A DNA stretch of 41,980 bases from CACKLF01 sp002725175 (lineage in GTDB: Bacteria > Pseudomonadota > Alphaproteobacteria > Rhodobacterales > Rhodobacteraceae): positions 1 to 41,980 of the forward strand of contig PBQX02000085.1 of NCBI GenBank assembly GCA_002725175.2, in the 5' to 3' direction. The notes beneath the pieces are model-generated. The model did no database searches and had not been told where the DNA came from. It worked only from the letters and a program-made list of their open reading frames with translations. The translations under genes were made by a program, and so were the position numbers. Each line of letters begins with the position of its first letter. Positions within the stretch are counted from its first letter, which is position 1. Positions 7,952 through 16,954 of the stretch are shown here, piece after piece.

Positions 7952-9164
7952 TTTTAAGATTTCGCGTCGCTAAAAGTTTTAGCCTTAGAGCATTAATTTT
8001 TATAAAGCCTTCTGCATCCTTTTGATTATAAGCTCCAAAGTCTTCCTCAAANGTGACATGTTTTTCTGAATACAAACTGTGTTCTGAAGATCGTGAAACA
8101 ACACTGCAAGTTCCTTTAAGTAGGCTTACTTTTACTTTTCCCGAAACTTTTTCCTGACTTTTGTCAATTAGAGCTTGGAGCATTTCCCGTTCTGGACTGA
8201 ACCAGAGCCCATTATATATTAACTCTGCATATTTAGGCATAATCTCATCTTTTAAATGAGAAGCTCCCTTATCAAGTGTTAAACTTTCAATTCCTCTACG
8301 AGCACATAACAAGACTGTCCCTCCAGGGGTTTCATAAATACCTCTCGACTTCATTCCAATAAATCTATTTTCAACTAAATCAAGGCGACCTATACCATGT
8401 TTTCCCCCTAGTCTATTCAGAGTTTCCAATAAGTATTGAGGGGAGCCTNTCTTTCCATTGATAGCAATAGGATCTCCCCTTAGAAATTCTAATTCCACAG
8501 ATTCTGGTGTGTTTGGGGCATCTACTGGATTTGTGGTTCTCTGGTATACATGTTCAGGTGCTGGTTTGGAGGGNTCCTCAAGAATTTTCCCTTCAGATGA
8601 TGTATGTAAAAGATTAGCATCGACTGAAAATGGAGGTTCACCTCTTTTATCTTTTGAGATAGGAATTTGGTTTCTTTCTGCAAACTCGATCAACTTTTTT
8701 CTGGAAGTTAAATTCCACTCTCGCCATGGAGCTATAATTCTTATTTTTGGATTCAGCGCATATGCGGATAATTCAAATCTTACTTGGTCGTTACCTTTGC
8801 CAGTCGCACCATGNGCAATTGCGTCTGCCCCTGTCTTCTCTGCAATTTCNATCAATCTCTTNGCGATCAAGGGGCGAGCTATCGATGTCCCTAAAAGGTA
8901 GGTACCTTCGTAGAGAGTGTTGGCTCTAAACATCGGAAAGACATAATCTGAAACAAATTCTTCTTGAAGATCTTCCATGAAAATNTGATCTTCCGGAACA
9001 CCTAGTATTTTNGCCTTTTCTTTAGCGGGTTCAAGCTCTTCTCCTTGGCCCAAATCAGCTGTAAATGTGACTACTTCACAATTATATTCTTGGTGGAGCC
9101 ATTTTAATATAATTGAAGTGTCTAGTCCGCCAGAGTATGCAAGTACTACTTTTTTTGGTTTCAA
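7941..9164 (-). CDS. argG: Argininosuccinate synthase
   Basis: Joins citrulline and aspartate with ATP to give argininosuccinate, the step before ArgH (encoded at 33.5 kb). KPKKVVLAYSGGLDTSIILKWL at the N-terminus is the PP-loop ATP pyrophosphatase motif (SGGLDTS). Family segments TADLGQGEELEPAK, GATGKGNDQVRFEL and TPGGTVLLCARRGIESLTLD follow. TTG at 9164 (or 9167) is chosen because GGAG lies just upstream and the protein then begins LKPKKVV like its relatives, at about 407 residues. The upstream in-frame TTG at 9224 would add 20 atypical residues. The 3' end overlaps yggT. About ten N bases. Confidence 0.93.
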   Translation of the reverse strand: MKPKKVVLAYSGGLDTSIILKWLHQEYNCEVVTFTADLGQGEELEPAKEKXKILGVPEDXIFMEDLQEEFVSDYVFPMFRANTLYEGTYLLGTSIARPLIXKRLXEIAEKTGADAIXHGATGKGNDQVRFELSAYALNPKIRIIAPWREWNLTSRKKLIEFAERNQIPISKDKRGEPPFSVDANLLHTSSEGKILEXPSKPAPEHVYQRTTNPVDAPNTPESVELEFLRGDPIAINGKXGSPQYLLETLNRLGGKHGIGRLDLVENRFIGMKSRGIYETPGGTVLLCARRGIESLTLDKGASHLKDEIMPKYAELIYNGLWFSPEREMLQALIDKSQEKVSGKVKVSLLKGTCSVVSRSSEHSLYSEKHVXFEEDFGAYNQKDAEGFIKINALRLKLLATRNLKTKK

Positions 9165-9317
9165 CAATTTTTCTCCGTAAAATATAGCTAAGAGTGATTT
9201 AATATCTTTTTCTACATAGATCAAAAGAATTCTGACTTGTGTTTTCTCTAGATAAAGCGTCCCACATCTCTTATTGTAAAAAAAACTTCAGCATTTTAGA
9301 GCTATTAGGGAGTTATT

Positions 9318-10484
9318 ATGGATAGTTTTAACTTTAATACAACGCCAGGCATCCGATTTGGGAATCATTCATTTTTGGATAATCTAGAAGAGATAAGAAA
9401 ATGTCTCGGGGACAGGATTCTTTTTATAACTGATAAGGGAATAATTAATTTGGGGTTGGCAAATAATGCAATATCATCACTAGAAGATGCTTCAGAGTTA
9501 GTAGTAATTTTCGATGAAGTTGAGCCAGATCCTTCTCTATCTACCTTAGAAAAAGCTATAGCGATAGGGCAAAGCAGTAAATGTACAGGTGTAATAGGGT
9601 ATGGTGGTGGGTCATCTATGGACGTTGCGAAGTTAACTTCTNTAATTTTGGGCTCAAGTGAAAATCTCGATTCTGTTTGGGGGGTAGGTGCAGCANGTGG
9701 ACCAAGATTACCCTTAGTTTTGGTACCCACAACTGCTGGNACTGGCTCAGAGGTTACGCCTGTTTCTATTATTACAGTCGGTGAGAANGAAAAGCGAGGT
9801 GTATCTTCTTCAATTATCTTGCCNGATTTAGCTATCTTGGANCCATTATTGACAATAGGTTTGCCACAAAAGATAACAGCTGCAACTGGTGTTGATGCAA
9901 TGGTACATGCCATCGAAGCTTATTCTTCTAAAAATAAGAATAATAACCCCATTTCTNGAATGTATGCTATTGAGGCTCTAAAGCTCTTAATTGGTTCNAT
10001 TGATAAAGCAGTTTTTCATGGTGATANTGAGAAGGCNCGTGCGAACATGCTCAAGGGCTCAATGTTTGCTGGGATAGCTTTTGCTAATTCACCTGTGGCG
10101 GCAGTTCACGCTCTAGCGTATCCAATAGGTGGAATTTTTCATATACCACATGGGTTATCAAACGCATTAATTCTTCCTTATGTCTTAAGGTTCAATCAGT
10201 TAGATCAGAAAGCTGCACATGCTTATGCAGACCTTTGTGATTATATTTGGCCATTAAAGGATCCGAAAAAAGGAATACAATATAAGAGCTCTTTTTTCAT
10301 AGAAAAACTTGTGGAATTATCAGAAAGGCTCGGCTTAGAAACTCGGCTAAGAGATGTAGGTATTCCTAAAGAATCTTGTGAAAAGATGGCAAAGGAGAGC
10401 ATGAAGCAGACACGTCTTCTTGTGAATAATCCAAGATGTATTACTGAAAAGGATTCTCTAGATATTTACCTAGCTGCATGGTAA
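9318..10484 (+). CDS. Iron-containing (group III) alcohol dehydrogenase
   Basis: NAD(P)-dependent oxidoreductase of 388 residues. The dinucleotide-binding segment GVIGYGGGSSMDVAK is at about residues 93-107, followed by PLVLVPTTAxTGSEVTP. The four family metal ligands are visible: Asp194 and His198 in GVDAMVHAIEAY, His264 in AVHALAYPIGG and His278 in FHIPHGLSNA, so an active metal site is likely. The alcohol or aldehyde substrate cannot be told from sequence. ATG 9318 has a strong GGGAG. It is divergent from argG and followed by ilvA after 47 bases containing a small hairpin. About ten N bases. Confidence 0.92.
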   Translation: MDSFNFNTTPGIRFGNHSFLDNLEEIRKCLGDRILFITDKGIINLGLANNAISSLEDASELVVIFDEVEPDPSLSTLEKAIAIGQSSKCTGVIGYGGGSSMDVAKLTSXILGSSENLDSVWGVGAAXGPRLPLVLVPTTAXTGSEVTPVSIITVGEXEKRGVSSSIILXDLAILXPLLTIGLPQKITAATGVDAMVHAIEAYSSKNKNNNPISXMYAIEALKLLIGXIDKAVFHGDXEKXRANMLKGSMFAGIAFANSPVAAVHALAYPIGGIFHIPHGLSNALILPYVLRFNQLDQKAAHAYADLCDYIWPLKDPKKGIQYKSSFFIEKLVELSERLGLETRLRDVGIPKESCEKMAKESMKQTRLLVNNPRCITEKDSLDIYLAAW

Positions 10485-10490
10485 ATCCTT

Positions 10491-10512
10491 CTAAACACAA
10501 TGTGTGTTTTAG
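10491..10512 (+). terminator. Small hairpin between Fe-alcohol dehydrogenase and ilvA
   Basis: aaacaca / tgtgttt with a three-base loop (10493-10509), extendable with one bulge. A short T run sits within the right arm. It may attenuate or end transcription from the dehydrogenase gene. Confidence 0.3.
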
Positions 10513-10531
10513 ATTGCTAAAATAGGTTGAA

Positions 10532-11785
10532 ATGAGTTTTGAAAAAAGAGTGCTAGCTGCCAGGAAGGAAATGAGAGAGCTTTTCCCTGCTACTCCTTTG
10601 CAGCTTAATAGTTATTTATCTCAATTATATGGTGCTGAAGTTTATCTTAAGCGGGAAGATTTGTCGCCAGTACGATCTTACAAGATAAGAGGTGCATTTA
10701 ATGCAATTAGGATTTCTCTTCGTGAATATCCCCGAGTGAAAGAATTTGTATGTGCATCAGCGGGAAATCACGCCCAGGGCATGGCATATTGCTGTTCATA
10801 TTTTAAGTTAAAAGGTGTGATCTTTATGCCGGTTACGACACCCCAGCAGAAGATTAACAGAACTAAAGCTTTTGGTGGGAGTAACGTTGAAATTCGTCTA
10901 TTTGGGGATTATTTTGATCAAACACTTAAGGAGGCAGTTGAGTTTGCAAAACGCAATGAAGGAGTATTTATCCCTCCTTTCGACAATGAGAATGTCATAG
11001 AAGGTCAGGCAACAGTGATGAGTGAAGTAACTGATCAAATGCCTGAAGGAAAAAAACCAGATATTGTATTGCTTGCCGTTGGGGGCGGAGGTTTGGCAGC
11101 AGGAATGGTTAAATATTCAAAATTAAATTCTATCAGCAATAAATTTGTCTTTGCTGAACCTAAAGGTGCGGCAAGTTTCTATGCGACGCTTTCGAAAGGA
11201 AAGATTGTTAAGCTTCGGAAAACAGATAATTTTGTGGATGGAGCTTCGGTAGCTGAGATTGGGAAATTGAATTTTAAAATACTTAAAGGTGTTAATTCAG
11301 ACGATATTAAAATTATAGAGGAAGACAGAATTTGTGCTACCATGATAGATATGCTGAATAATGAAGGTATAGTTCTCGAACCTGCGGGTGCGTTAGCCAT
11401 AGATGCCCTTAAAGATTTGCCTCTCAGCGCATTAAAAGGAAAAAAAGTAGTTTGTATTGTTTCAGGAGGAAATTTCGATTTTGAGCGTCTACCTGATGTT
11501 AAGGAACGTGCGTTAAGAGTAACAGGTCTAAAAAAGTATGTAATTCTAAGGTTGCCTCAGAGACCTGGTGCATTAAAAGATTTTCTTAATCTTCTTGGGC
11601 CTCAAGATGATATTTCAAGATTTGAGTATTTAAAGAAATCGGCTAGGAATTTTGGATCAGTTTTGATCGGAATTGAAACGACCATTCCCAAAAACTTTGA
11701 TAATCTGTTTTCTCGGATGGCCAAGGAAGGGTTTGCATTCGAGGACATTACTGAAAATCAAGCCTTAAAAGAGTTTGTTATTTAA
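10532..11785 (+). CDS. ilvA: Threonine dehydratase (threonine ammonia-lyase), single-ACT form
   Basis: Deaminates threonine to 2-oxobutyrate, the first committed step to isoleucine. PLP-dependent fold II: Lys51 in SYKIRGAFN is the expected Schiff-base lysine, AGNHAQGMA contacts substrate, and GGGGLAAG binds the PLP phosphate. The C-terminal domain (about 330-417, KKYVILRLPQRPGALKDFLNLL) is one ACT-like regulatory module, as in the 420-residue class rather than the 514-residue two-module E. coli enzyme. Isoleucine feedback is therefore possible but may differ from E. coli. The downstream hydrolase starts 2 bases after the stop. Confidence 0.93.
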   Translation: MSFEKRVLAARKEMRELFPATPLQLNSYLSQLYGAEVYLKREDLSPVRSYKIRGAFNAIRISLREYPRVKEFVCASAGNHAQGMAYCCSYFKLKGVIFMPVTTPQQKINRTKAFGGSNVEIRLFGDYFDQTLKEAVEFAKRNEGVFIPPFDNENVIEGQATVMSEVTDQMPEGKKPDIVLLAVGGGGLAAGMVKYSKLNSISNKFVFAEPKGAASFYATLSKGKIVKLRKTDNFVDGASVAEIGKLNFKILKGVNSDDIKIIEEDRICATMIDMLNNEGIVLEPAGALAIDALKDLPLSALKGKKVVCIVSGGNFDFERLPDVKERALRVTGLKKYVILRLPQRPGALKDFLNLLGPQDDISRFEYLKKSARNFGSVLIGIETTIPKNFDNLFSRMAKEGFAFEDITENQALKEFVI

Positions 11786-11787
11786 CA

Positions 11788-12567
11788 GTGAAAGATTTTT
11801 TACTTAACTATAATGACCTAAATGAAGCGAGCAGTTTTCGACCAGTTCTAATTGTTCATGGGTTATTTGGATCTTCTCAGAACTGGCAAACTTTTGCAAA
11901 AAGGTTAATCCAAAACAATTTTCGAGTTATTACCGTTGATTTGAGAAATCACGGAAATTCTTTCCATCATGATGTGCACAATTATGAAGAAATGGTTTCT
12001 GACCTAACTTCTGTTATCGAAAAATTAGGTACTCCAGTAGATATAATTGGTCATTCGATGGGNGGAAAGTCAGCAATGCTTCTTTCATGCCTACATCCAA
12101 GTTATGTAAACAAGTTAGTAGTGTTAGATATAGCTCCCGTTAAATACACTCACTCTCAATTAAATAAGGTGCTCGCTTTACTAAATGTGGATCTTTCCAG
12201 TTTTACCAAAAGATCAGATGTAGACCGAATGCTTTCCAAGGATATTCCGGATAAAAGAGAGAGGTCATTCTTGATGCTTAACTTGGATAGAAAAGATGAA
12301 ACACTTAAATGGAAAATTAATTTAAATGCACTCAAACGATGCATGCCTGAAATTATGGATTTTCCTCAAAAAAACCTGAAATTTACTAAGCCTTCATTAT
12401 TCGTATCTGGAAGTAATTCGAGTTATATAAAGAAAGAATACTTGCGACATATTAAGAATATTTTTCCTAACTATAGGCTTGAGGTTATTAGAAATAGTGG
12501 ACATTGGATTCATGCAGACAATCCAGAAGATCTGTTTTTAACCCTAAGGGATTTTTTTCTTAACTAA
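11788..12567 (+). CDS. Alpha/beta hydrolase (YbfF/ABHD11-like esterase)
   Basis: A 259-residue cytoplasmic hydrolase. The oxyanion-loop motif VLIVHGLFGSSQNW is followed by VDLRNHGNS, the nucleophile elbow GHSMGGKSAM (Ser90) and the C-terminal catalytic His in RNSGHWIHAD. Together with VVLDIAPVKY these match the YbfF/ABHD11 branch, which hydrolyses acyl esters or acyl-CoA thioesters in some members. Substrate unknown here. GTG start 2 bases after the ilvA stop, so probably translationally coupled. Its 3' end overlaps the convergent thiolase gene by 8 bases. One N falls within the GG of the nucleophile elbow, at a silent third position. Confidence 0.88.
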   Translation: MKDFLLNYNDLNEASSFRPVLIVHGLFGSSQNWQTFAKRLIQNNFRVITVDLRNHGNSFHHDVHNYEEMVSDLTSVIEKLGTPVDIIGHSMXGKSAMLLSCLHPSYVNKLVVLDIAPVKYTHSQLNKVLALLNVDLSSFTKRSDVDRMLSKDIPDKRERSFLMLNLDRKDETLKWKINLNALKRCMPEIMDFPQKNLKFTKPSLFVSGSNSSYIKKEYLRHIKNIFPNYRLEVIRNSGHWIHADNPEDLFLTLRDFFLN

Positions 12568-13747
12568 GTTGAAGGTTTTCTATGCCAATGGCGATACCTT
12601 GTCCACCACCAATACACATTGTTAATAGCCCAAAACGACTATTTGTCCTTTTAAGTTCATGGATTAGCTTTATACAAAGAATAGTTCCAGTCGCTCCAAC
12701 AGGGTGGCCAAGTGCTATTGCTCCTCCATTTGGGTTAACTTTCTTATTGTTTAGTTTTAAAGCTAGACTGACAGCGCATGCCTGTGCAGCGAAGGCTTCA
12801 TTACTTTCGATAACATCAAAATCATCGATATTCTTTTTTAGCTTCTGGCAAAGTTTTTCTACTGCAGGTATAGGGCCTATTCCCATTATTTCTGGCCTAA
12901 CACCCGAATGAGCGTAACCAAGTATCTTAGCACTAGGATTTGCATTATTTTTCCTTAACCCTTCTTCGGTAGCTAATACCAGTGCGGCCGCACCATCGTT
13001 TATTCCTGAAGAATTGCCCGCTGTAACTGTTCCTTCTTTTTTAAATACGGGAGGTAATTCAGTTAAGTCCTCCAGGGAAGTTTCTTTAGGGTGTTCATCA
13101 ATTTGAAAAATGTCTGATGATTTACCTTTTTTTATTTCAATAGGAATTATTTGATCTCTAAAGTAATTGTCTATTATTGCTTTTGATGCACGTCGTTGGC
13201 TTTCAAGGGCAAATTCATCCTGCATTAATCTTGAAATATTTTTTTCTTCCGCAACATTTTCTGCAGTAACACCCATATGCCCAGTCCCAAATGGGCAGTT
13301 TAAGGCTCCTAGCATCATATCTTGAGTTTTGGCATCTCCCATTTTTTGACCCCAACGCACTGTATTTAAAATGTAAGGAGAGCGGCTCATGCTTTCAGAG
13401 CCTCCAGCCACACCAACACTAGCTTCGTCAAGCATCAAAGATTGGGCAACTGAGACTATTGCCTGTGCGCCTGATCCACAGAGCCGATTGACATTCATGG
13501 CAGAAACTGTGCTTGGAATGCCTGCGTGTATTGCTGAAACTCTAGACAGATACATGTCTTTGGGTTCCGTGTTGATGACATGTCCAAAAGCCACATGTTC
13601 TACCTCTTCGGCATGAATTTTTGCGCGCTTTAAAGCTTCTTTAGTTACAGCTGTAGCTAACTCTATTGGTGTTTTTGATGCAAGGGATCCTCCAAAGCTT
13701 CCTATAGCTGTTCTCGCTCCGTCCACAATAAATACTTCTTTTGCCAT
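12560..13747 (-). CDS. Thiolase (acetyl-CoA acetyltransferase / beta-ketothiolase type)
   Basis: A 395-residue thiolase, the usual length for the degradative or biosynthetic family. Catalytic residues are present: Cys90 in NRLCGSGAQA, His in GGAIALGHPVGATG, and the second Cys in LLTMCIGGGQGIA. Substrate range is uncertain. It resembles BktB/PhaA-type enzymes, so it may act on acetoacetyl-CoA or longer 3-ketoacyl-CoA. A second thiolase at 31.6 kb is closer to canonical PhaA. ATG 13747. It is transcribed alone, divergent from the hypothetical gene at 13843. Confidence 0.92.
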   Translation of the reverse strand: MAKEVFIVDGARTAIGSFGGSLASKTPIELATAVTKEALKRAKIHAEEVEHVAFGHVINTEPKDMYLSRVSAIHAGIPSTVSAMNVNRLCGSGAQAIVSVAQSLMLDEASVGVAGGSESMSRSPYILNTVRWGQKMGDAKTQDMMLGALNCPFGTGHMGVTAENVAEEKNISRLMQDEFALESQRRASKAIIDNYFRDQIIPIEIKKGKSSDIFQIDEHPKETSLEDLTELPPVFKKEGTVTAGNSSGINDGAAALVLATEEGLRKNNANPSAKILGYAHSGVRPEIMGIGPIPAVEKLCQKLKKNIDDFDVIESNEAFAAQACAVSLALKLNNKKVNPNGGAIALGHPVGATGTILCIKLIHELKRTNSRFGLLTMCIGGGQGIAIGIENLQLS

Positions 13748-13842
13748 AATTTAATTCTCTTTTTAGATTCATGTTGTATAATTATTTAATAGCTGATGAA
13801 ACTCATGTCCATCAAGAATTTAAATATATGTAGGGGTATTAA

Positions 13843-14193
13843 TTGGAACCCGTAATTCAAGATAAAATTATTAGAGAAATTGAGATTGATTGGCTCAAGA
13901 AGAAAAGAAAGACTAGTCGTTATAATCTGAAATCGGACAACAAAGAGATTAAGATACTTTCTATAGGAGAAAAGAATTTCCTAGTCGATAAAGAAGATTC
14001 TGATGGGTTAAGAGGTTCAGTTAGTGTCTTTGAAGGAAGTAAGCAAATTTTTGATTGCTTAATTTTTCGCTCAGAAGATTTTGGTGCGGCAGCCTGTTTT
14101 GAGTATAAAAGAAAGACTAGAGCAGATAATAAACCTGCTAAAGATTTTGTTCTGGACCCTGATCATCCTATTGGAAGTTTGCCCTCAGTTTAA
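13843..14193 (+). CDS. Hypothetical protein, 116 residues
   Basis: I do not recognise this family with confidence. The protein is soluble, with no signal peptide or membrane segment. It starts with a charged helix (IIREIEIDWLKKKRKTSRY), followed by alternating strands (IKILSIGEKNFLV, RGSVSVFEGSKQIFDCLIF) and an ending DPDHPIGSLPSV. The reading frame is clean, codon use matches its neighbours, and it lies 17 bases before the D-amino-acid aminotransferase, so it is very probably real. The start is TTG 13843 with AGGGG upstream; no ATG is suitably placed. Confidence 0.65.
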   Translation: MEPVIQDKIIREIEIDWLKKKRKTSRYNLKSDNKEIKILSIGEKNFLVDKEDSDGLRGSVSVFEGSKQIFDCLIFRSEDFGAAACFEYKRKTRADNKPAKDFVLDPDHPIGSLPSV

Positions 14194-14210
14194 ATATTTT
14201 GTGAAATGTT

Positions 14211-15065
14211 ATGGCAAGAATTGTTTTTGTAAATGGCGAGTTTGTTTCGGATGATGAAGCCAAGATTTCGATTTTTGATAGAGGTTTTTTATTTGCAGAT
14301 GCAGTCTATGAAGTTACATCTATTTTGGATGGTAAGTTAGTAGACTGGCAGGGTCATTTTGAGAGATTAAAAAGATCATTAAGAGAATTAAATATAACCA
14401 TTGATTTTTCTGAAAAATATTTGCTGGATCTTCATCGTAAGATTATCAATAAAAATAAATTAAATGAGGGAATAGTATACCTCCAAGTTACTAGAGGAGC
14501 GGCAGATAGAGATTTTGTTTTTGAGAATACATTAAAGCCTTCCCTTATTATTTTTTCTCAAAGCAAAGAAATTATAAAACCATTATTAGTTAATAAAGGT
14601 TTGTTAGTTATGACCTCCCAAGATATTCGATGGCAAAGGCCTGATATTAAGACAACTCAATTGCTGGCGCCATCTCTTTTGAAAATGGAAGCTTTATCCA
14701 AATCCATGGATGATGTTTGGATGGTAAAAGATAATCTAATAACTGAAGGAACTAGCAATAATGCTTTTATTGTGGATTCAGTTGGAAAAATTATCACACG
14801 CAGTTTGTCTCATGATATTTTGGGAGGAATAACTAGGGCAGTCATTTTAAAAGTTGCCAAAGAAAGCGGGTTAGAAATTGAGGAAAGGTCCTTCACTTTG
14901 GAGGAATGCTATTCAGCATCTGAAGCTTTTATCACATCTTCATCTATATTTATAAGATCAGTTGTAAGAATTAATGGAAAATTAATAGGTAAAGGCAAAC
15001 CAGGAGAGATTGTCGGATCTTTAATATCTGCTCACTTAGAATATTGTAAGAGCCATCTGACCTAA
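14211..15065 (+). CDS. dat: D-amino-acid aminotransferase (class IV, PLP)
   Basis: Fold-type IV transaminase of 284 residues, like D-alanine aminotransferases, which move amino groups between D-amino acids and 2-oxo acids and can supply D-Glu or D-Ala for peptidoglycan. FDRGFLFADAVYEV near residue 22 is the family signature. Lys147 in DIKTTQLLAPSLLKMEA is the expected PLP lysine, and the Glu in LITEGTSNNAF (about 179) is the cofactor partner. Branched-chain or aminodeoxychorismate activity is less likely but not excluded. Its last codons form one arm of a hairpin shared with the convergent DUF1244 gene. Confidence 0.88.
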   Translation: MARIVFVNGEFVSDDEAKISIFDRGFLFADAVYEVTSILDGKLVDWQGHFERLKRSLRELNITIDFSEKYLLDLHRKIINKNKLNEGIVYLQVTRGAADRDFVFENTLKPSLIIFSQSKEIIKPLLVNKGLLVMTSQDIRWQRPDIKTTQLLAPSLLKMEALSKSMDDVWMVKDNLITEGTSNNAFIVDSVGKIITRSLSHDILGGITRAVILKVAKESGLEIEERSFTLEECYSASEAFITSSSIFIRSVVRINGKLIGKGKPGEIVGSLISAHLEYCKSHLT

Positions 15066-15083
15066 ATTATCTTAGGTCTGATG
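15054..15083. terminator. Bidirectional hairpin formed by the 3' ends of dat and the DUF1244 gene
   Basis: catctgacctaa (15054-15065) pairs with ttaggtctgatg (15072-15083): 11 of 12 positions match, with a 6-base loop, followed on the plus strand by tttgtcttt. The left arm contains the dat stop and the right arm the DUF1244 stop on the other strand. Likely terminator for both genes. Confidence 0.65.
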
Positions 15084-15323
15084 TTTGTCTTTCCAGTCAT
15101 TATATGGCATTCCGTAAAAGAGTTCTCTTGCTTCATCTTTGCTTAGTTCCATATCTCTATCTATAGACTCTTCCTGATACCAACGTGCTAGACAATTTCT
15201 GCAAAATCCTGCCACGTCCATTAAATCCATATTTTGTACTTGGGTATTCTTTGCTAAATAATCCTTTAATCTACGAAATGTAGCTGCCTCTATCTCTGTA
15301 ATCTTTTCAATATTTTCTTCCAT
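15072..15323 (-). CDS. DUF1244 family protein
   Basis: About 83 residues. EIEAATFRRLKDYL, NMDLMDVAGFCRNCLARWYQEES and LSKDEARELFYGMPYNDWKDKHQ are the DUF1244 (SMc04008-like) signature, a small helical family of unknown function widespread in proteobacteria. The conserved GFCRNC pair of cysteines is intact. ATG 15323 is preferred over ATG 15329 because AGGAGG lies 8 bases before it but only 2 before the earlier one. Its 3' end forms part of the shared hairpin with dat. Confidence 0.88.
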   Translation of the reverse strand: MEENIEKITEIEAATFRRLKDYLAKNTQVQNMDLMDVAGFCRNCLARWYQEESIDRDMELSKDEARELFYGMPYNDWKDKHQT

Positions 15324-15499
15324 GCTCATAGCCTCCTTTTAATTTAATACATAGGGATGAGTTTCGCTTGGTATGCCCTTATCATAACACTTTGTGTTTT
15401 TATAAATTATAACCTATAGCAGTTTTAAAATGATAATTAATTCTTTTAGTACTGTTGTAAATAATCTATTACTTTCAGACATAAAATGAAAGGCATCTG

Positions 15500-16954
15500 A
15501 TGTTAAGAACATCTCGCGAACGCAGTGTTAAGATAGTGGCCACACTAGGGCCAGCATCAGATAGTGCTAAAACAATAAGAGAATTATTTATAGCTGGGGC
15601 CGATGTGTTTAGACTGAACCTCAGTCACGGAAACCACTCCGAATTAAAGGAAAGNTATCAAATAATNCGTGAATTAGAGAAGGAATTAGGCCGTCCAATA
15701 GGNATTTTGGCTGATCTACAGGGACCTAAGCTGCGTTGCGGGGATTTTGAAAATGGTNATGAAGAGCTNNTTGAGGGTAGCANTTTTATATTTGATCTAG
15801 AAGAAAAGCTCGGCAATAAGAAACGTGTNATGCTTCCTCATCANGAAATTTTTGAAGTCTTAAAAGTTGGGTCAGTAATTTTAGTTGATGATGGTAAAAT
15901 AAAATTAGAGGTTATTGAAGCGGCTAGAGATCAAATTAATACAAAGGTTTTGGTTGGCGGNAAAATTTCTAATAAAAAGGGAGTAAACATTCCTGACGTG
16001 ATTTTGCCCTTTTCTGCCTTATCAACTAAAGATAGAAAAGACTTAGAATACGTGTGCAATCTTGGGGTTGATTGGATAGGGCTGTCGTTTGTTCAAAGAT
16101 TCGAAGATATACTAGAGGCAAAAAAATTAATTAAAGGACGAGCTTCAATTCTGGCAAAAATAGAAAAGCCAGCAGCAGTTGAAACNTTTGATAAAATTCT
16201 TCAGGAAGCAGATGCTATAATGGTTGCTAGGGGTGATTTAGGAGTTGAGTTGCCAATTTATTCCTTACCACCGATCCAAAANAAGTTAATTAAACTTTGT
16301 CGGACAGCAGGAAAACCAGTAGTTGTGGCAACGCAAATGCTTGAAAGTATGATAGAATCACCGTCTCCAACTAGAGCAGAAGTTTCAGATGTCGCGCAGG
16401 CTATTTATGAAGGTGCTGATGCAGTAATGTTATCAGCAGAATCAGCTGCTGGTAAGCACCCTATAAAGGCAGTAGAGATGATGAACAGCGTAGCAGTTGA
16501 GATTGAGAATGATGATAGTTTTAGGCAAATTATAGAGACTTCTAGACCTATTATGGGTACGGATACTTCTAACGCAATTACAGTGGCTGCAAGAGAAGTT
16601 TCAGAAAGAACGGATGTAAAAGCTATCTGCTGTTTTACCCATAGTGGAACAACAGCTATATTAACATCCCGTGAGAGGCCTAAGATACCCATAATTGCCT
16701 TAACTCCAGAACTGAGTATTGCCAGGAAATTAGCTTTAAACTGGGGCTTGCATTGTATTGTTACTGAGAAAGTAGATCGCTTTAAACAGGCGGTTATAAA
16801 AGCTGTCAGGGCTGCAAAAAATGAAGGCTTTGCCTCATTAGATGACAAGATAATTATAACAGCTGGTGTTCCATTTAATATTCCAGGCACTACAAATATA
16901 CTTAGGGTAGCACCTGTAAATGAGAGTTTAATTCATGCTGGAGAGATAGAATAA
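15500..16954 (+). CDS. pyk: Pyruvate kinase
   Basis: Converts phosphoenolpyruvate and ADP to pyruvate and ATP. At 484 residues it has full length. RSVKIVATLGPAS and LNLSHGNH at the N-terminus hold ADP/K+ site residues, ILADLQGPKLRCG starts the B domain, and ILAKIEKPAAVE carries the catalytic Lys. MVARGDLGVELP and MLSAESAAGKHPIKAVEMM are the active-site strands. The C-terminal regulatory domain is complete. ATG 15500 has AAAGG upstream. A 170-base leader separates it from the divergent DUF1244 gene. About a dozen N bases, mostly in the first third. Confidence 0.96.
   Translation: MLRTSRERSVKIVATLGPASDSAKTIRELFIAGADVFRLNLSHGNHSELKEXYQIXRELEKELGRPIXILADLQGPKLRCGDFENGXEEXXEGSXFIFDLEEKLGNKKRXMLPHXEIFEVLKVGSVILVDDGKIKLEVIEAARDQINTKVLVGXKISNKKGVNIPDVILPFSALSTKDRKDLEYVCNLGVDWIGLSFVQRFEDILEAKKLIKGRASILAKIEKPAAVEXFDKILQEADAIMVARGDLGVELPIYSLPPIQXKLIKLCRTAGKPVVVATQMLESMIESPSPTRAEVSDVAQAIYEGADAVMLSAESAAGKHPIKAVEMMNSVAVEIENDDSFRQIIETSRPIMGTDTSNAITVAAREVSERTDVKAICCFTHSGTTAILTSRERPKIPIIALTPELSIARKLALNWGLHCIVTEKVDRFKQAVIKAVRAAKNEGFASLDDKIIITAGVPFNIPGTTNILRVAPVNESLIHAGEIE

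Noticed and set aside
7969..7983. Perfect inverted repeat gctaaaa g ttttagc after yggT
   Set aside because: It lies inside the argG coding sequence, leaves only about 5 pairs once a loop is allowed, and has no T run. It is weak as a yggT terminator.
15357..15419. Possible 20-residue hydrophobic peptide (MSFAWYALIITLCVFINYNL) upstream of pyk
   Set aside because: Ribosome site is weak, the peptide is very short, and AT-rich DNA gives such hydrophobic frames often. It would need conservation to be believed.
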